64,000 bases of DNA from Microbacterium sp. No. 7. Its GTDB lineage: Bacteria; Actinomycetota; Actinomycetes; Actinomycetales; Microbacteriaceae. Where the stretch lies: contig NZ_CP012698.1 in assembly GCF_001314225.1 (NCBI RefSeq), positions 1-64,000 on the forward strand, written 5' to 3'. Position 1 is the first letter of the stretch. Every line of letters starts with the position of its first letter. A program made the translations under genes and the position numbers. The notes beneath the pieces are model-generated. The model saw only the letters and a list, made by a program, of their open reading frames with translations, was not told where the DNA came from and searched no databases. Below, piece after piece: positions 23,463-32,386 of the stretch.

Positions 23463-24416
23463 TCAGCTGTAGACGACGGTGTCGGCGGAGATATCGGCAA
23501 GGGATTCGGCGATGTAGGCGATGCCATCGGCGCTGGCGGGCAGCACGTTGACCATGTGGAAGAAGCCGTGCATCTGGCCCTCGAACACGCGTCGGCGCAC
23601 GGGAACGCCGGCCGCCTCAAGTGCATCTGCGTAGGCCTCACCTTCGCTGCGCAGCACGTCATCTGAGGCCTGCAGCACGATGGCCGGTGGGAGATCCGCG
23701 AAGCTCGCGGAACGGAGCGGGCTGAGGTCTGCGTCGTTGCGCATGTCCTCGGGGGCGTAGTGGCCCCAGAACCAGATCATGCTGTCGCGCGAGAGCGCGA
23801 GCTGATTGGCCGGATCCAGGTAGGACGGCGTATCGAAGTCGGCATCCGTCACGGGGTACACCAAGACCTGCGCAGCGATGGCGGGGCCGGACTCGTCGCG
23901 CGCGCGGTGGGTGATGACGGCGGCCAGATTGGCCCCGGCGCTGTCGCCGGCGACGACCAGCGGAACAGTCCTTCCCGCGATGGACTCGATGTTCTCGGAC
24001 GTCCAGGTGAGTGCTCGCCAGGCGTCTTCAACCGGGACCGGGTAGGCGTACTCAGGTGCCTTACGGTAGTCGGCGAGCACGACCGCGTAGCCCGATGCGG
24101 CCGCGAGGTGACGAGCGGCTGCGTCGTACAGGTCGATGCTGCCGACCACCCAACCCCCACCGTGCAGGTAGAGGATCACCCCGCGAGGCTCCTCTTGCGG
24201 CACGAGCGTCCGCACCCGGAAGGAACCGCTGCGAGACGTGCTGAGTCGCATGTTCTCTACCCTGAGCATGTCCGGCCCCGGGCCGAACATGGACGCCATG
24301 AGGGGTTCCCCTGCTCGGGCCTCGAATGGGGTCATCTCCTGGAGGGGCTTGCCTCCCATCTGAGCCATCTGAGTGAGGAGTTGCGTTGTCGCTTGATCGA
24401 GTGCCATGGAGGGCAA
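23463..24416 (-). CDS. Alpha/beta-hydrolase esterase (HSL family), 317 aa
   Basis: An esterase of the hormone-sensitive-lipase family: oxyanion motif HGGG (85-88), nucleophile Ser159 in GDSAG, and the Asp/His end (LQASDDVLRSEGEAYADAL, then MHGFFHM). No signal peptide, so it acts in the cytosol. It is first in the operon with the Baeyer-Villiger monooxygenase and probably hydrolyses the ester or lactone that enzyme makes. Upstream, two near-identical 13-bp palindromes mark the likely control region. Confidence 0.9.
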   Translation of the reverse strand: MPSMALDQATTQLLTQMAQMGGKPLQEMTPFEARAGEPLMASMFGPGPDMLRVENMRLSTSRSGSFRVRTLVPQEEPRGVILYLHGGGWVVGSIDLYDAAARHLAAASGYAVVLADYRKAPEYAYPVPVEDAWRALTWTSENIESIAGRTVPLVVAGDSAGANLAAVITHRARDESGPAIAAQVLVYPVTDADFDTPSYLDPANQLALSRDSMIWFWGHYAPEDMRNDADLSPLRSASFADLPPAIVLQASDDVLRSEGEAYADALEAAGVPVRRRVFEGQMHGFFHMVNVLPASADGIAYIAESLADISADTVVYS

Positions 24417-24508
24417 CCTTTCGTGGGTCGTCGAAGAAGGACCGCGACGATCATGGATGCGGCGCGGCCAGTGGACGGCAGAGCCATCGGCTCGCCGCTA
24501 CTCGCCGC

Positions 24509-24521
24509 GGACTATTAGTCC
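24509..24521. promoter_or_regulatory. Palindrome GGACTATTAGTCC, operator candidate 1
   Basis: A 13-bp palindrome 93 bases upstream of the esterase start. It nearly repeats at 24607-24619. The pair brackets the promoter region of the esterase/monooxygenase operon and is a candidate site for the PadR protein that is now truncated, or for the two-component or LysR regulators of the island. Confidence 0.5.
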
Positions 24522-24606
24522 TTTAATTTTTGGCATTCCGCCGGCGTAATCGCGCTGCACTGCGCTTTATGACGCCGGAATTGGTCCGCCCAACCAGACT
24601 CTACGC

Positions 24607-24619
24607 AGACTAATAGTCT
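24607..24619. promoter_or_regulatory. Palindrome AGACTAATAGTCT, operator candidate 2
   Basis: The second of two near-identical palindromes (RGACTAWTAGTCY), 98 bases from the first centre to centre. It lies about 20 bases past the stop of the aldolase-family gene and upstream of the esterase gene. Confidence 0.5.
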
Positions 24620-24640
24620 CAGTCAATAGGCGGGGTTTGC

Positions 24641-25531
24641 CTATCTGCCGACCGCTTTGCGTGTCTCTGCGGAAAGCGGTGGCACGGCCAAGGCAGCCGG
24701 CCCCACGGTGAAGTAGGCGCGAGCACCTTTGTCGAAGTCGGATTCGACGTTCAGGTAGCCGTTCATGCCCACAGGCAGCCCGAACTCCTTGCCGGCGGCC
24801 AGGATCGCGTCCATGCCGGCTTGCGTGCGAGGGGCGTCGCCGCCGTAGACAGGTTCGCCGTAAGAGAGCGCAAGGTCTCCTCCCCCCGCCCAGAGCACCG
24901 CCTTCACGCCGGCGTCTGTGAGTGCTTTCGCGATTTCGCGCACGTTCGCGACTCCCCGGTAGCTTTCGATGATGAAGATGAGAAGGAGGTTGCCGTCCGG
25001 ATCCAGGCCCCAGATATCGCTCTGGGCTTCATACTCGAACATTTTCAGCCCCCAGTACCGGGCGGGCACGGCGGGACTGTACCCGCGCAGGCCCTCCGGC
25101 TCGTAGTCCGCGGCGCCCGGGCGCTGGGCGTACCGGGCGGCAGCGACCGCGTGCAGCGCCTCCTGCGCAGTCTCGATGTGGGGGAACATGAGGCCCGCCA
25201 CACCGGTGTCGAGAACCTGCTTGATGACCCACTGGTTGAGTTCCCGCCCGGCGGCGGGCAGCCGCGGGATGACCGGCTTGATCGCACGACGCCCGCGCTT
25301 CTCGATTGTCGCGGGATCGAGGAGGTCCTGCAGGAACTGGCGCAGCTGGTCGAGATTGTAGGGCTGGTGCTCGAGGTCGTAGAGGATGAAGTCGTAATCC
25401 GGGTTCGCCTGGATCGCGACGGCGGCTTGATAGTCAGTTCCCACCCCGTAGTAGTTGGCCCACAGGCAGAAGATGGGTTTGTCTGCCTCGAGCAGATCGA
25501 TGAGGGGGTTGACCCGAGTGGTCGATGCCAT
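24641..25531 (-). CDS. HpcH/HpaI aldolase family protein, 296 aa
   Basis: Start ATG 25531 with an AAAGGAG site. The product follows the HpcH/HpaI (citrate lyase beta, 2,4-dihydroxyhept-2-ene-dioate aldolase) TIM-barrel layout. It has an early DLEHQPY segment, a PVIPR strand, DTGVAGLMFPHIETAQEAL for the metal/phosphate region and LIFIIES for the acidic metal ligand. Such enzymes split 4-hydroxy-2-oxo acids or related thioesters using Mg or Mn. In this island it may carry out a late carbon-carbon cleavage. The substrate is unknown. Confidence 0.82.
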   Translation of the reverse strand: MASTTRVNPLIDLLEADKPIFCLWANYYGVGTDYQAAVAIQANPDYDFILYDLEHQPYNLDQLRQFLQDLLDPATIEKRGRRAIKPVIPRLPAAGRELNQWVIKQVLDTGVAGLMFPHIETAQEALHAVAAARYAQRPGAADYEPEGLRGYSPAVPARYWGLKMFEYEAQSDIWGLDPDGNLLLIFIIESYRGVANVREIAKALTDAGVKAVLWAGGGDLALSYGEPVYGGDAPRTQAGMDAILAAGKEFGLPVGMNGYLNVESDFDKGARAYFTVGPAALAVPPLSAETRKAVGR

Positions 25532-25636
25532 GACCAAGTACTCCTTTGTCCAGTTCCTTTTCAGGATCTCAGGACGGTGTCTCGGCCGAATCGGCGGTAC
25601 GACGTATCGCGGGCGCGACAAGTGTCGCGATTCTGA

Positions 25637-27070
25637 TCAGCGTTCCTGCGGGATCTCCAGGAAGCGCTGGGCGACCGCCCATTCAGACTCGTACTCGGCC
25701 GGCATCTCGACGCTCAGGGTTGCGCCGTCGCTCTCCAAGTGAATCGTCACTGTGCCGCCGCGCTGCTCGACCAATCGGCGGATGAGGCTCAGGCCCACTC
25801 CCGTGGATTGCGGCGACTCTCGCGGACCGTCGCCCTGATCGGCGATGGCCAGATGCAGCCATCCGGTATCGCGCTCCAGCCGCACCCGTACGGTGATCGC
25901 CGACGGTGAGCCGTGTTTCAGCGCATTCCGCAGGCCCTCGGCGACGATGTGCAGGATGTCGTCGCCGAATCCTGAGCTGAGGATGTCCCACTCGACGTCC
26001 AGCTCGACGTCTACTGACGCAGATGAGCGTGCCCGCGCGTCTTCAATGAGCTCGTCCAGCCGCGAGCCGATCCCGACTTCGGCTTCGCTGGCGGGCGGGT
26101 CTTCGATCACTGCTCGCACGTCCGTCAGCAGCCGTTCCGACATTGCGTCCAGGTTCACCAGCTGATCGCGAATCGTCGAATCGGCGAGGGCGTTGACTCG
26201 AGCGACCTCGAGCGAGAGCACGAACGCGTCCTGGGCGACCGTGGCATGAAGGTACTCGTGTATCCGGGACCGTTCCGCGTTCGCGCCCTGCGCAAGTCCG
26301 CGACGTATCGCTTCCGAATACCTGATGGCCAGCATCATCCGCTCGGCGAGCACGCAGCTGTCCATGAGTCTGGATGCCGCCAGCTCGGCGTCGCCGTGAT
26401 CGAGGGCAGAGAGCACTCCGACCGCTCGTCGATCGATCCGGAGGGGGATGGCGACGAAGGTGCCATCTAGTTCATTGCTGAACATGCTGCTCACGGGCGC
26501 GAACCGATGATCGCGACGCGCCACCTCGAACCATCTCGCGTCGACGATGACGCGGTCTTCGTGGAACGCCTGCCAGATCGCCATCGGCGCACCGTTTCGA
26601 CGAGTGCGCTCCATGGCAGCTAGCGCCTCATGGGATGCCGAGACTCCACTGGCGAATGTGGGACTGCCATCTCGATCGATCAGTACGAGCGTCGGCGCCG
26701 TCAAGCCCGTCATGCGGGCGAAGTCAGAGCACATCAGCCGGACTGCTTCGTCAAGACCGGCCGTCTGCGTGACTGCAATGAAATTTGCTGAGTCCACCCG
26801 ATCCAAGTCATCGGAGGTGAGCGCCGATGTCACGCCGACGAACTCCGAGAGAACGAACCCGCCGTCGCTGGGGCGCATTTCGACCGCGACCCGAGAATCG
26901 ACGTCGAGGATCCAGCCCGCGCGTCCCGCTTGCGGCACCTTCACCGCAGGCTCGCCTCCTCGCACCAGGTCGAAGATGCGCACCTCGCCGTCGACGAATC
27001 GACCCGCGGGATCCAGACGCGCGTGCGCGCCGTGCCCACTGTCGGGAAGATTGCGTCGACGGTCTTCCAT
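25637..27070 (-). CDS. GAF-domain sensor histidine kinase, 477 aa
   Basis: Start ATG 27070. A GAF-type sensory domain covers roughly residues 90-250. The NarL-class dimerisation segment is AERSRIHEYLHATVAQDAF with His275. A HATPase domain follows (VAEGLRNALKHGS, IADQGDGPRESPQSTGVGLSLIRRL). No membrane segment, so it senses an intracellular signal. The residue after the His is Ala, not the usual Asp/Glu that acts as base in this family. It is divergent to the response regulator (56 bases between starts). An AT-rich CACAAT six bases before ATG suggests a leaderless transcript. Confidence 0.88.
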   Translation of the reverse strand: MEDRRRNLPDSGHGAHARLDPAGRFVDGEVRIFDLVRGGEPAVKVPQAGRAGWILDVDSRVAVEMRPSDGGFVLSEFVGVTSALTSDDLDRVDSANFIAVTQTAGLDEAVRLMCSDFARMTGLTAPTLVLIDRDGSPTFASGVSASHEALAAMERTRRNGAPMAIWQAFHEDRVIVDARWFEVARRDHRFAPVSSMFSNELDGTFVAIPLRIDRRAVGVLSALDHGDAELAASRLMDSCVLAERMMLAIRYSEAIRRGLAQGANAERSRIHEYLHATVAQDAFVLSLEVARVNALADSTIRDQLVNLDAMSERLLTDVRAVIEDPPASEAEVGIGSRLDELIEDARARSSASVDVELDVEWDILSSGFGDDILHIVAEGLRNALKHGSPSAITVRVRLERDTGWLHLAIADQGDGPRESPQSTGVGLSLIRRLVEQRGGTVTIHLESDGATLSVEMPAEYESEWAVAQRFLEIPQER

Positions 27071-27126
27071 CCGGCTATTGTGCAGGAGAACGTGCGACTG
27101 TGTGTCGCTCCACGATCGAGGTTCCC

Positions 27127-27774
27127 ATGTCGGAAATTCGCGTCTATCTGGTGGACGACCATGAGATCGTTCGGCGTGGGTTAAGCGCTTTCCTCGGTAC
27201 CGCGACGGATGTCGTCGTCGTCGGCGAGACGGGTGATGCACGCGAGGCGCTTCGCGACCTTCACTCGCTTGGCGCGGACGAAGGCGTGGACGTGCTCCTG
27301 ACCGACCTCATGATGCCGACCCTGAGCGGGTTCGATCTCATTCAGCAGCTCACGTCGTTGCCCCACCCGCCCCGCGTCATCGTCCTGAGCGCGTACGGCG
27401 ACACTGATCGCGTACGCCGTGCCCTCGAGCTCGACGCTGCAGGCTATGTCATGAAGTCCGCCCGCCCGGACAGCATCCTTGAAGCGATCCGGGCGGCCGC
27501 GCAGGGTCGCCAATATGTTGATCCTGAACTGGCCATTCAGCTGGCACAGACTGCCGTCGACCCCGAAGTCCAGGCTCTGACTCCCCGGGAACGAGAGGTC
27601 GTGGCTTTGGTCGCGCGGGGCAGGTCGAACCTCGACATCGCCCGCGAACTCTTCATCAGCGAACGCACGGCACGGACGCACGTCAGTCACATCCTGGGCA
27701 AGCTGGGGTTCGAGTCGAGAGTCCAATTGGCGCTCTGGGCGCTCGATGGTGCTCCCGGCCGGGATGCGACATGA
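27127..27774 (+). CDS. NarL-family response regulator, 215 aa
   Basis: A receiver domain (VYLVDDHEIVRRGL, phospho-acceptor Asp60 in LLTDLMMP, Ser/Lys switch in VLSAYG and VMKSARPD) is followed by a LuxR/GerE HTH (LTPREREVVALVARGRSNLDIARELFISERTARTHVSHILGKL). It is the cognate partner of the divergent GAF kinase. It most likely activates genes of the catabolic island in response to a cytosolic ligand. Translation starts at ATG 27127. Confidence 0.93.
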   Translation: MSEIRVYLVDDHEIVRRGLSAFLGTATDVVVVGETGDAREALRDLHSLGADEGVDVLLTDLMMPTLSGFDLIQQLTSLPHPPRVIVLSAYGDTDRVRRALELDAAGYVMKSARPDSILEAIRAAAQGRQYVDPELAIQLAQTAVDPEVQALTPREREVVALVARGRSNLDIARELFISERTARTHVSHILGKLGFESRVQLALWALDGAPGRDAT

Positions 27775-27789
27775 GCCGCGTCTCTCGAT

Positions 27790-28773
27790 TCAGAACATCG
27801 CAAGCGGATTCGTCGCACTGGAGGTCGAGCCCTTCAGGCGCCAAGGGAGCATCGCGAAGAAGAAGTCCCATCGTCCCTTCGCGGCACAGGTCCGGGCGAG
27901 TTCGCTGAGCTCCATGTTGTCGATGAGCCAAAGCCCCAGGGCGACAAGCCCGACCGCATGAATCGGTCGCATCAGAGACAGGTCTGAGAAGCCCGAGGGC
28001 TGGACATCCTGGATCCCATCGCTGCCGAGCGTCGCGACCTCTCGCTCCTTCACCCACGGCAAGCACGCCGCATGGAGACCGGCCTGCATGGTGAGCGGCC
28101 CATGCTTCACCACTCCGTGAGCCAGCGTTCTGGCGACGTGACCGGTGTGGACGATGAGGACATCGCCAGACCCGACCTGAACACCTTGCCGCCGCTCAGC
28201 CTCCTCGAGCTCGTCCGGCGTGATCGCGTGGCCCGGCTCCAACCATTCGCCGTCATACAGATCGACGATGTTGAGCAACACCCCTCGGCTCACGATCCCG
28301 TCTGCCGCGTCACGCACGGAGAGCGCTTTCGCTCCGCCGATCGAGGTCACTGTGTCGGCGACGACGTTGCCGTTGTAATTCATCCCGTCCCAGCTATAGT
28401 GCGCGAGCCCGTCGAGATGCGTGTTAGACCCGTGCGCGGCGATGCCGATGTACTCGGTGATGCCATCGAACCGCGCCGCTCCCTTTCCGACATGGTGCTC
28501 GAGCTCGCCGATGCCCATGAAGCGCTGGACGACCGCGAGGCCGGTGTGAAGGGGATCGGCGTCTTCGGGGTCGATGTCCCGCGAGAGGGAGACCACTTCG
28601 CCGTCGCGCACGAGCCCCGCCGCCTCGATCCGCTTCGCCGGAGTGATGAGGTTCAGAGTTCCGAGTCGGTCATCCTCACCCCATCGACCCCAGTTCGAGA
28701 GGGATTCCTGGTAACCCATCACATCGTCGGCACTGGGAAGCGATCGCGTGGTGGTTTGCGTGACGTCGGACAT
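27790..28773 (-). CDS. Cyclase-family metal-dependent hydrolase, 327 aa
   Basis: Start ATG 28773 with a GGAGAG-type site. The family motif HGSNTHLDGLAH (the HxGTHxDxxxH metal signature of kynurenine formamidase/isatin hydrolase cyclase proteins) is present. Glu/Asp and His residues later in the sequence (LIVHTGHVART) complete the usual site. These enzymes hydrolyse amides, lactams or cyclic esters with Mn or Zn. It ends 15 bases from the convergent response-regulator gene. The substrate within the island is unknown; an alicyclic or lactam ring opening is plausible. Confidence 0.85.
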   Translation of the reverse strand: MSDVTQTTTRSLPSADDVMGYQESLSNWGRWGEDDRLGTLNLITPAKRIEAAGLVRDGEVVSLSRDIDPEDADPLHTGLAVVQRFMGIGELEHHVGKGAARFDGITEYIGIAAHGSNTHLDGLAHYSWDGMNYNGNVVADTVTSIGGAKALSVRDAADGIVSRGVLLNIVDLYDGEWLEPGHAITPDELEEAERRQGVQVGSGDVLIVHTGHVARTLAHGVVKHGPLTMQAGLHAACLPWVKEREVATLGSDGIQDVQPSGFSDLSLMRPIHAVGLVALGLWLIDNMELSELARTCAAKGRWDFFFAMLPWRLKGSTSSATNPLAMF

Positions 28774-29035
28774 GTGTCTCTCCTTCGAGGTCGGACGAAA
28801 GTGGCGGCGCTCGCCGCACTCCCCACCCAACCGCCAAGGAGCAGCGTCAGTGATCGGTCAAGAGTCTCCTTCGCCCGGGACAAATGACTCGTCACGGCAG
28901 TCGAGCGAGACATTCGTCGCGTCCTGATCGCGACGCCTGACCGTCGAGGACTTCGCTCGTCCACGAGAGCATGACGGCAAGGCGCACCGCTCGAGCGCCT
29001 TCAACACACCGCCGGAAGGGCAAGGAGGCCCCCGA
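28774..29035. other. Divergent intergenic region of the catabolic island
   Basis: About 260 bases separate the divergent cyclase and aromatic-acid transporter genes. It must contain both promoters, but I see no convincing palindrome and no credible ORF. GCCGGAAGGGCAAGGAGG just before 29036 supplies the transporter ribosome site. Confidence 0.4.
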
Positions 29036-30442
29036 ATGACCGCTGTTGCACCACCTACCGACGCCGAGGCTCGCGCAAACGCCGATGCTCTCCGCATCGG
29101 TGCGCGGATCGATCGCCTGCCGCATCTCACCAAGTCCCACCGCGGTATCGCTGTGATCATCGCGGCGCTGTTCGCCTTCGACATCATGGATCTCGCAGCT
29201 TTTTCGCTCGTCGTCCCCAGCATTCGTGAGGAGTGGGGCCTCACCCTCGAGACGGTCGGCGTCCTCACCTCGATGGTCTATGTGGGAATGTTGATCGGCG
29301 GCATCGTCGGCGGCCGCCTCGCTGACCGGTTCGGGCGAAAGCCGATCGCCCTGATCGCTGTGGCCACGTTCTCACTCGGGTCGCTCGGCTCGGCGGTCTC
29401 TCCCACCTTCGAGGTGCTCGCCGCGACTCGAATCATGACAGGCGCCGGAATCGCGGCCACGAGCGTCATCCTCTTCGTTCTGGTGAACGAGCTCTTCCCG
29501 AAGGCTTTCCGCGGACGCATGATGGCGACCGTCCTCACTGTCGGCACCCTCGGGGCCCCGATCATCGTGGCAGTATCCATCGTGTTCGTCCCGCTGGGCA
29601 TGTGGCAGCTGGTGCTGGTGGCTGGGAGCCTTGGCCTCATTGTCGCCGTCTTTGCGATCAAGGCGCTGCCTGAGTCCCCACGCTGGCTCGCTTCGCGGGG
29701 TCGCGTGGACGAAGCCGAGCGGCTCGTGGCGAAGTTCGAACAGCAGACTCTCGAAGCACACCCCGACGCGACGCTGCCAGAGCCTGTCGTCGAGGAGGTC
29801 AAGTACCCGATCAAGTCATCCCTCTGGTCGATCTTCACGCCGCGATTCCTGCCTCGAACACTCATCGCGACCGGCCTCTTCTTCCTGATGCTGTCGATCC
29901 AGGCCGGCATCGGTCAATGGCTACCGACGATCCTCATCGAGCGCGGCTATCCGCCGGCCAGTGCACTAGGCATCGTCTTCCTCCTCACTTTCGCCGGCAT
30001 TCTGGGCGGCGTGATCGGTCTCTTCGTCATCGATCGGTTCGAGCGCAAGTGGCTCCTCGTGGTGTGCGCAGTAATCCTCGCGTTGTCCTTCGCGGCCATG
30101 GGCTTCGTCAACTCGGTCGGGGTGATCATCGCCGCAGGACTCGTCAACGGCCTCACGATGGCGGTGATCGCCAGCACCGTCTCCACCTATGCGACGGAGA
30201 TCTTCCCCACCGAGATCCGCGCTGTGGGCACGGGGTTCTCGAATGGGTTCGCCCGACTCGGCGGCATCATCAATTCGCTCGTGATCGGCGTGATCTTCGC
30301 TGCTTTCCAGGTCGAAGGCGTGTTCACGTGGCTCATCGGACTCGTCGTCCTGTTCGGTGTTGTCGCAAGTCTCGGGCCCCGCGTCGGCGTCGCCGCGACA
30401 CGGAGAGCGCGGCTCGCTGCGTTGAAGCGCGAACGGACATAG
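29036..30442 (+). CDS. MFS transporter, aromatic-acid:H+ symporter type, 468 aa
   Basis: A 12-helix major-facilitator protein with a long cytosolic loop in the middle (residues about 225-260). The signature GGRLADRFGRKPIALI between helices 2 and 3 and PESPRWLASRGR after helix 6 match the aromatic acid/benzoate family (AAHS). The Asp in helix 1 (FAFDIMDLAAF) is typical for that family. It is probably the uptake system for the acid or related compound that the island degrades. Confidence 0.88.
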   Translation: MTAVAPPTDAEARANADALRIGARIDRLPHLTKSHRGIAVIIAALFAFDIMDLAAFSLVVPSIREEWGLTLETVGVLTSMVYVGMLIGGIVGGRLADRFGRKPIALIAVATFSLGSLGSAVSPTFEVLAATRIMTGAGIAATSVILFVLVNELFPKAFRGRMMATVLTVGTLGAPIIVAVSIVFVPLGMWQLVLVAGSLGLIVAVFAIKALPESPRWLASRGRVDEAERLVAKFEQQTLEAHPDATLPEPVVEEVKYPIKSSLWSIFTPRFLPRTLIATGLFFLMLSIQAGIGQWLPTILIERGYPPASALGIVFLLTFAGILGGVIGLFVIDRFERKWLLVVCAVILALSFAAMGFVNSVGVIIAAGLVNGLTMAVIASTVSTYATEIFPTEIRAVGTGFSNGFARLGGIINSLVIGVIFAAFQVEGVFTWLIGLVVLFGVVASLGPRVGVAATRRARLAALKRERT

Positions 30443-30471
30443 CTCAGGGCAGGCGGCCGAGCCGCGGCTGA

Positions 30472-31368
30472 TCAGAGATCGAGCGGCGTTGCGAATCGTT
30501 CTGTGGCAGCGACGAGGACAGGCCCGAGATCGTCGGGCCTGTCCCTGTCGACACGCCAGCAGAGATACGTGATGGCGGGCTCCGAGTCCCACGACAGCGG
30601 CCGCACGATGACTCTCTCACCAGCCAGGTACTTGTGCCACGGGGCAGAGGGGTTCGCGAGTGTGAGGCAACACGAACCGCCTTGGCTGATGATCGCGGAC
30701 AGCCCACCGATGATGTCGGAGCTGACCGGCACGACTTCGCTGACAGACGTCACGATCGGCTCGAGGGCGGGCGCAGTGGGATCGGCGCCAGGTTGGATCA
30801 GCAGACGGAGGCCTGCAAGGTCGACGGGGCGGACTTGTGTCAGGGCAGCGAAACGGGGTTCGTCGGGAAGCGCGATCCCGGGCGCCTCGCGGAGGACGGG
30901 CACGTACGCCAGTCGTGCATCGTGCAGTCTGCGGTTGACGAGCCCGAGTGACAGCTTTCCGCTGACGATCTGCTCCAGCTGAGCGAGCGAGTCGAGGGGC
31001 TGCAACCTGATGTCGCTTTCCGGTTCGACCGAGCGGATGACGGTTGTCAACGCAGTGGTCAGTTCGGGGGGCACGGATCTCATCCCGACGTGCAGTTCCA
31101 CGTGGCCGCGGACTCTGCGGCGCATGTCTCGATCCAGCTCATCCATGTCGTGGAGGATCCGCGCGGCGTGGGGAACGAGCGCGTGTCCGAGCGGAGTCAC
31201 CTCGACTTTTCGCGTTCCGCGCACGAAGAGCGCGCCGCCGATCTCGATCTCCAGCTGCTGGATGCTCCGGCTCAGCGGGGGCGCCGACATCCGGAGGTTC
31301 TCGGCGGCCCGAGAGAAGTTCAAAGTCTCGGCAACGGCGATGAAGTGTCGAAGGTGTCGGATCTCCAC
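30472..31368 (-). CDS. LysR-family regulator, 298 aa
   Basis: Start GTG 31368, giving the usual LTTR beginning VEIRHLRHFIAVAETLNFSRAAENLRMSAPPLSRSIQQLE. The winged HTH covers residues 1-60 and the effector-binding periplasmic-protein-like domain the rest. Length is normal (about 300). It is divergent to the PEP mutase family gene, 115 bases apart. A TTGCTC-CGT-GAGCAA operator lies in the gap. It likely controls the operon 31484-36129. Confidence 0.92.
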   Translation of the reverse strand: MEIRHLRHFIAVAETLNFSRAAENLRMSAPPLSRSIQQLEIEIGGALFVRGTRKVEVTPLGHALVPHAARILHDMDELDRDMRRRVRGHVELHVGMRSVPPELTTALTTVIRSVEPESDIRLQPLDSLAQLEQIVSGKLSLGLVNRRLHDARLAYVPVLREAPGIALPDEPRFAALTQVRPVDLAGLRLLIQPGADPTAPALEPIVTSVSEVVPVSSDIIGGLSAIISQGGSCCLTLANPSAPWHKYLAGERVIVRPLSWDSEPAITYLCWRVDRDRPDDLGPVLVAATERFATPLDL

Positions 31369-31389
31369 CCGCTCATCATTCCGTGATTG

Positions 31390-31404
31390 TTGCTCCGTGA
31401 GCAA
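31390..31404. promoter_or_regulatory. LysR operator TTGCTC-CGT-GAGCAA
   Basis: A perfect 6+3+6 inverted repeat in the divergent LysR/PEP-mutase gap, 22 bases from the LysR start. It is of the LTTR type, with a further TATTGCTT half-site at 31433. It is the expected autoregulatory and activation site. Confidence 0.65.
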
Positions 31405-31483
31405 TAGAGGGTAACCAAAACGGACGTGGATTATTGCTTTGGACGCGCTTAGATTCGACACACGCACCAAGGAAGGGCTCTCA

Positions 31484-32338
31484 ATGTCGAGCACGCTGAA
31501 AGAACTCATCGCCGAACACCACCCCTTGATCGCTCCGTCGATCTACGACGGGATCTCCGCCGGCGTGCTTCGCGACGTCGGCTTCTCGGCGGCATACGTC
31601 GGCAGCTACGCGACGGGCGCGACGAAGTACGCGGTGCCCGACATCGGGCACATCGGGCTCGAGGACATGGCCGACCAGGTCCGCCGGCTCGCGCCGGTCG
31701 CCGGCGTCCCGCTCATCGTCGACGCCGAGGGCGGATGGGGCAATCCACTGCACGTGGCGAGGGCCGTGCGCACCCTCGAACGGGCGGGGGCTGCTGCTGT
31801 GCATATCGAAGATCACGAGTTCGGGAAGCACATCACGATGAAGCCACGCATCATCTCCGTGGCCGCCGCCGTCGACAAGATCAAGGCCGCCGTGGACTCC
31901 CGGTCCTCGGAGGACTTCCTGATCATCGGCCGTACCGACTCACCCGGAACGGAAGGTCCCGAGGCAGCCGTCGATCGCCTGCTCGCCTATCAGGATGCCG
32001 GCGCGGACGGCCTCTTCTATGCCGGCATCCCCGATCTTGCGGCGCAGACGCGGCTCAAGGCCGAAAGCGTCGTTCCGATTTTCGGGGTGGACTTTCCCGG
32101 CCAGTCGGCGGCTGATCTCACCCAGCTCGGCATCGACGTGGTCCTGTACTACGGACTGTCCCACCAGGCTGCCAAGGCAGCGATCCTTCGCGCATTCACG
32201 ATCCTGGCAGCGGAGGGTTCGGCGGTCAGCCTCGAGCAGGAGCTCGGCGGCATCCCCGGGATCATCGGGTTCGACGAGTTCCTCGGCGTGGGAGAGGCCC
32301 GCGAGAAGGCCCAGCAGTATGGCCTGCTCGGCGACTGA
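31484..32338 (+). CDS. Isocitrate lyase/PEP mutase family protein, 284 aa
   Basis: Start ATG 31484 with a GGAAGGG site. The protein is a TIM-barrel of the ICL/PEP mutase superfamily: SIYDGISAGVLRDVGFSAAYVGSYATGA, VDAEGGWGNP with the metal-binding Asp, HIEDHEFGKH and GRTDSP. The loop that carries KKCGH in isocitrate lyase has no Cys here, so lyase action on isocitrate is unlikely. Oxaloacetate decarboxylase, carboxyphosphonoenolpyruvate-type or 2-methylisocitrate-lyase-like cleavage of an oxo-acid is possible. It is the first gene of the LysR-controlled operon. Confidence 0.88.
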   Translation: MSSTLKELIAEHHPLIAPSIYDGISAGVLRDVGFSAAYVGSYATGATKYAVPDIGHIGLEDMADQVRRLAPVAGVPLIVDAEGGWGNPLHVARAVRTLERAGAAAVHIEDHEFGKHITMKPRIISVAAAVDKIKAAVDSRSSEDFLIIGRTDSPGTEGPEAAVDRLLAYQDAGADGLFYAGIPDLAAQTRLKAESVVPIFGVDFPGQSAADLTQLGIDVVLYYGLSHQAAKAAILRAFTILAAEGSAVSLEQELGGIPGIIGFDEFLGVGEAREKAQQYGLLGD

Positions 32339-32386
32339 CGAACCAAGAAGTCACGAAGAAGCAATCAAGGAAGCGACACCAGAATC

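Noticed and set aside
24540..24580. CCGGCGT/ACGCCGG inverted pair as terminator of the aldolase gene
   Set aside because: The loop is 24 bases and no T-tract follows. Too weak to list.
31439..31483. Upstream ATG at 31439 for the PEP mutase family gene
   Set aside because: It lacks a ribosome site and lies in the LysR control region. ATG 31484 has GGAAGGG and matches the family start.
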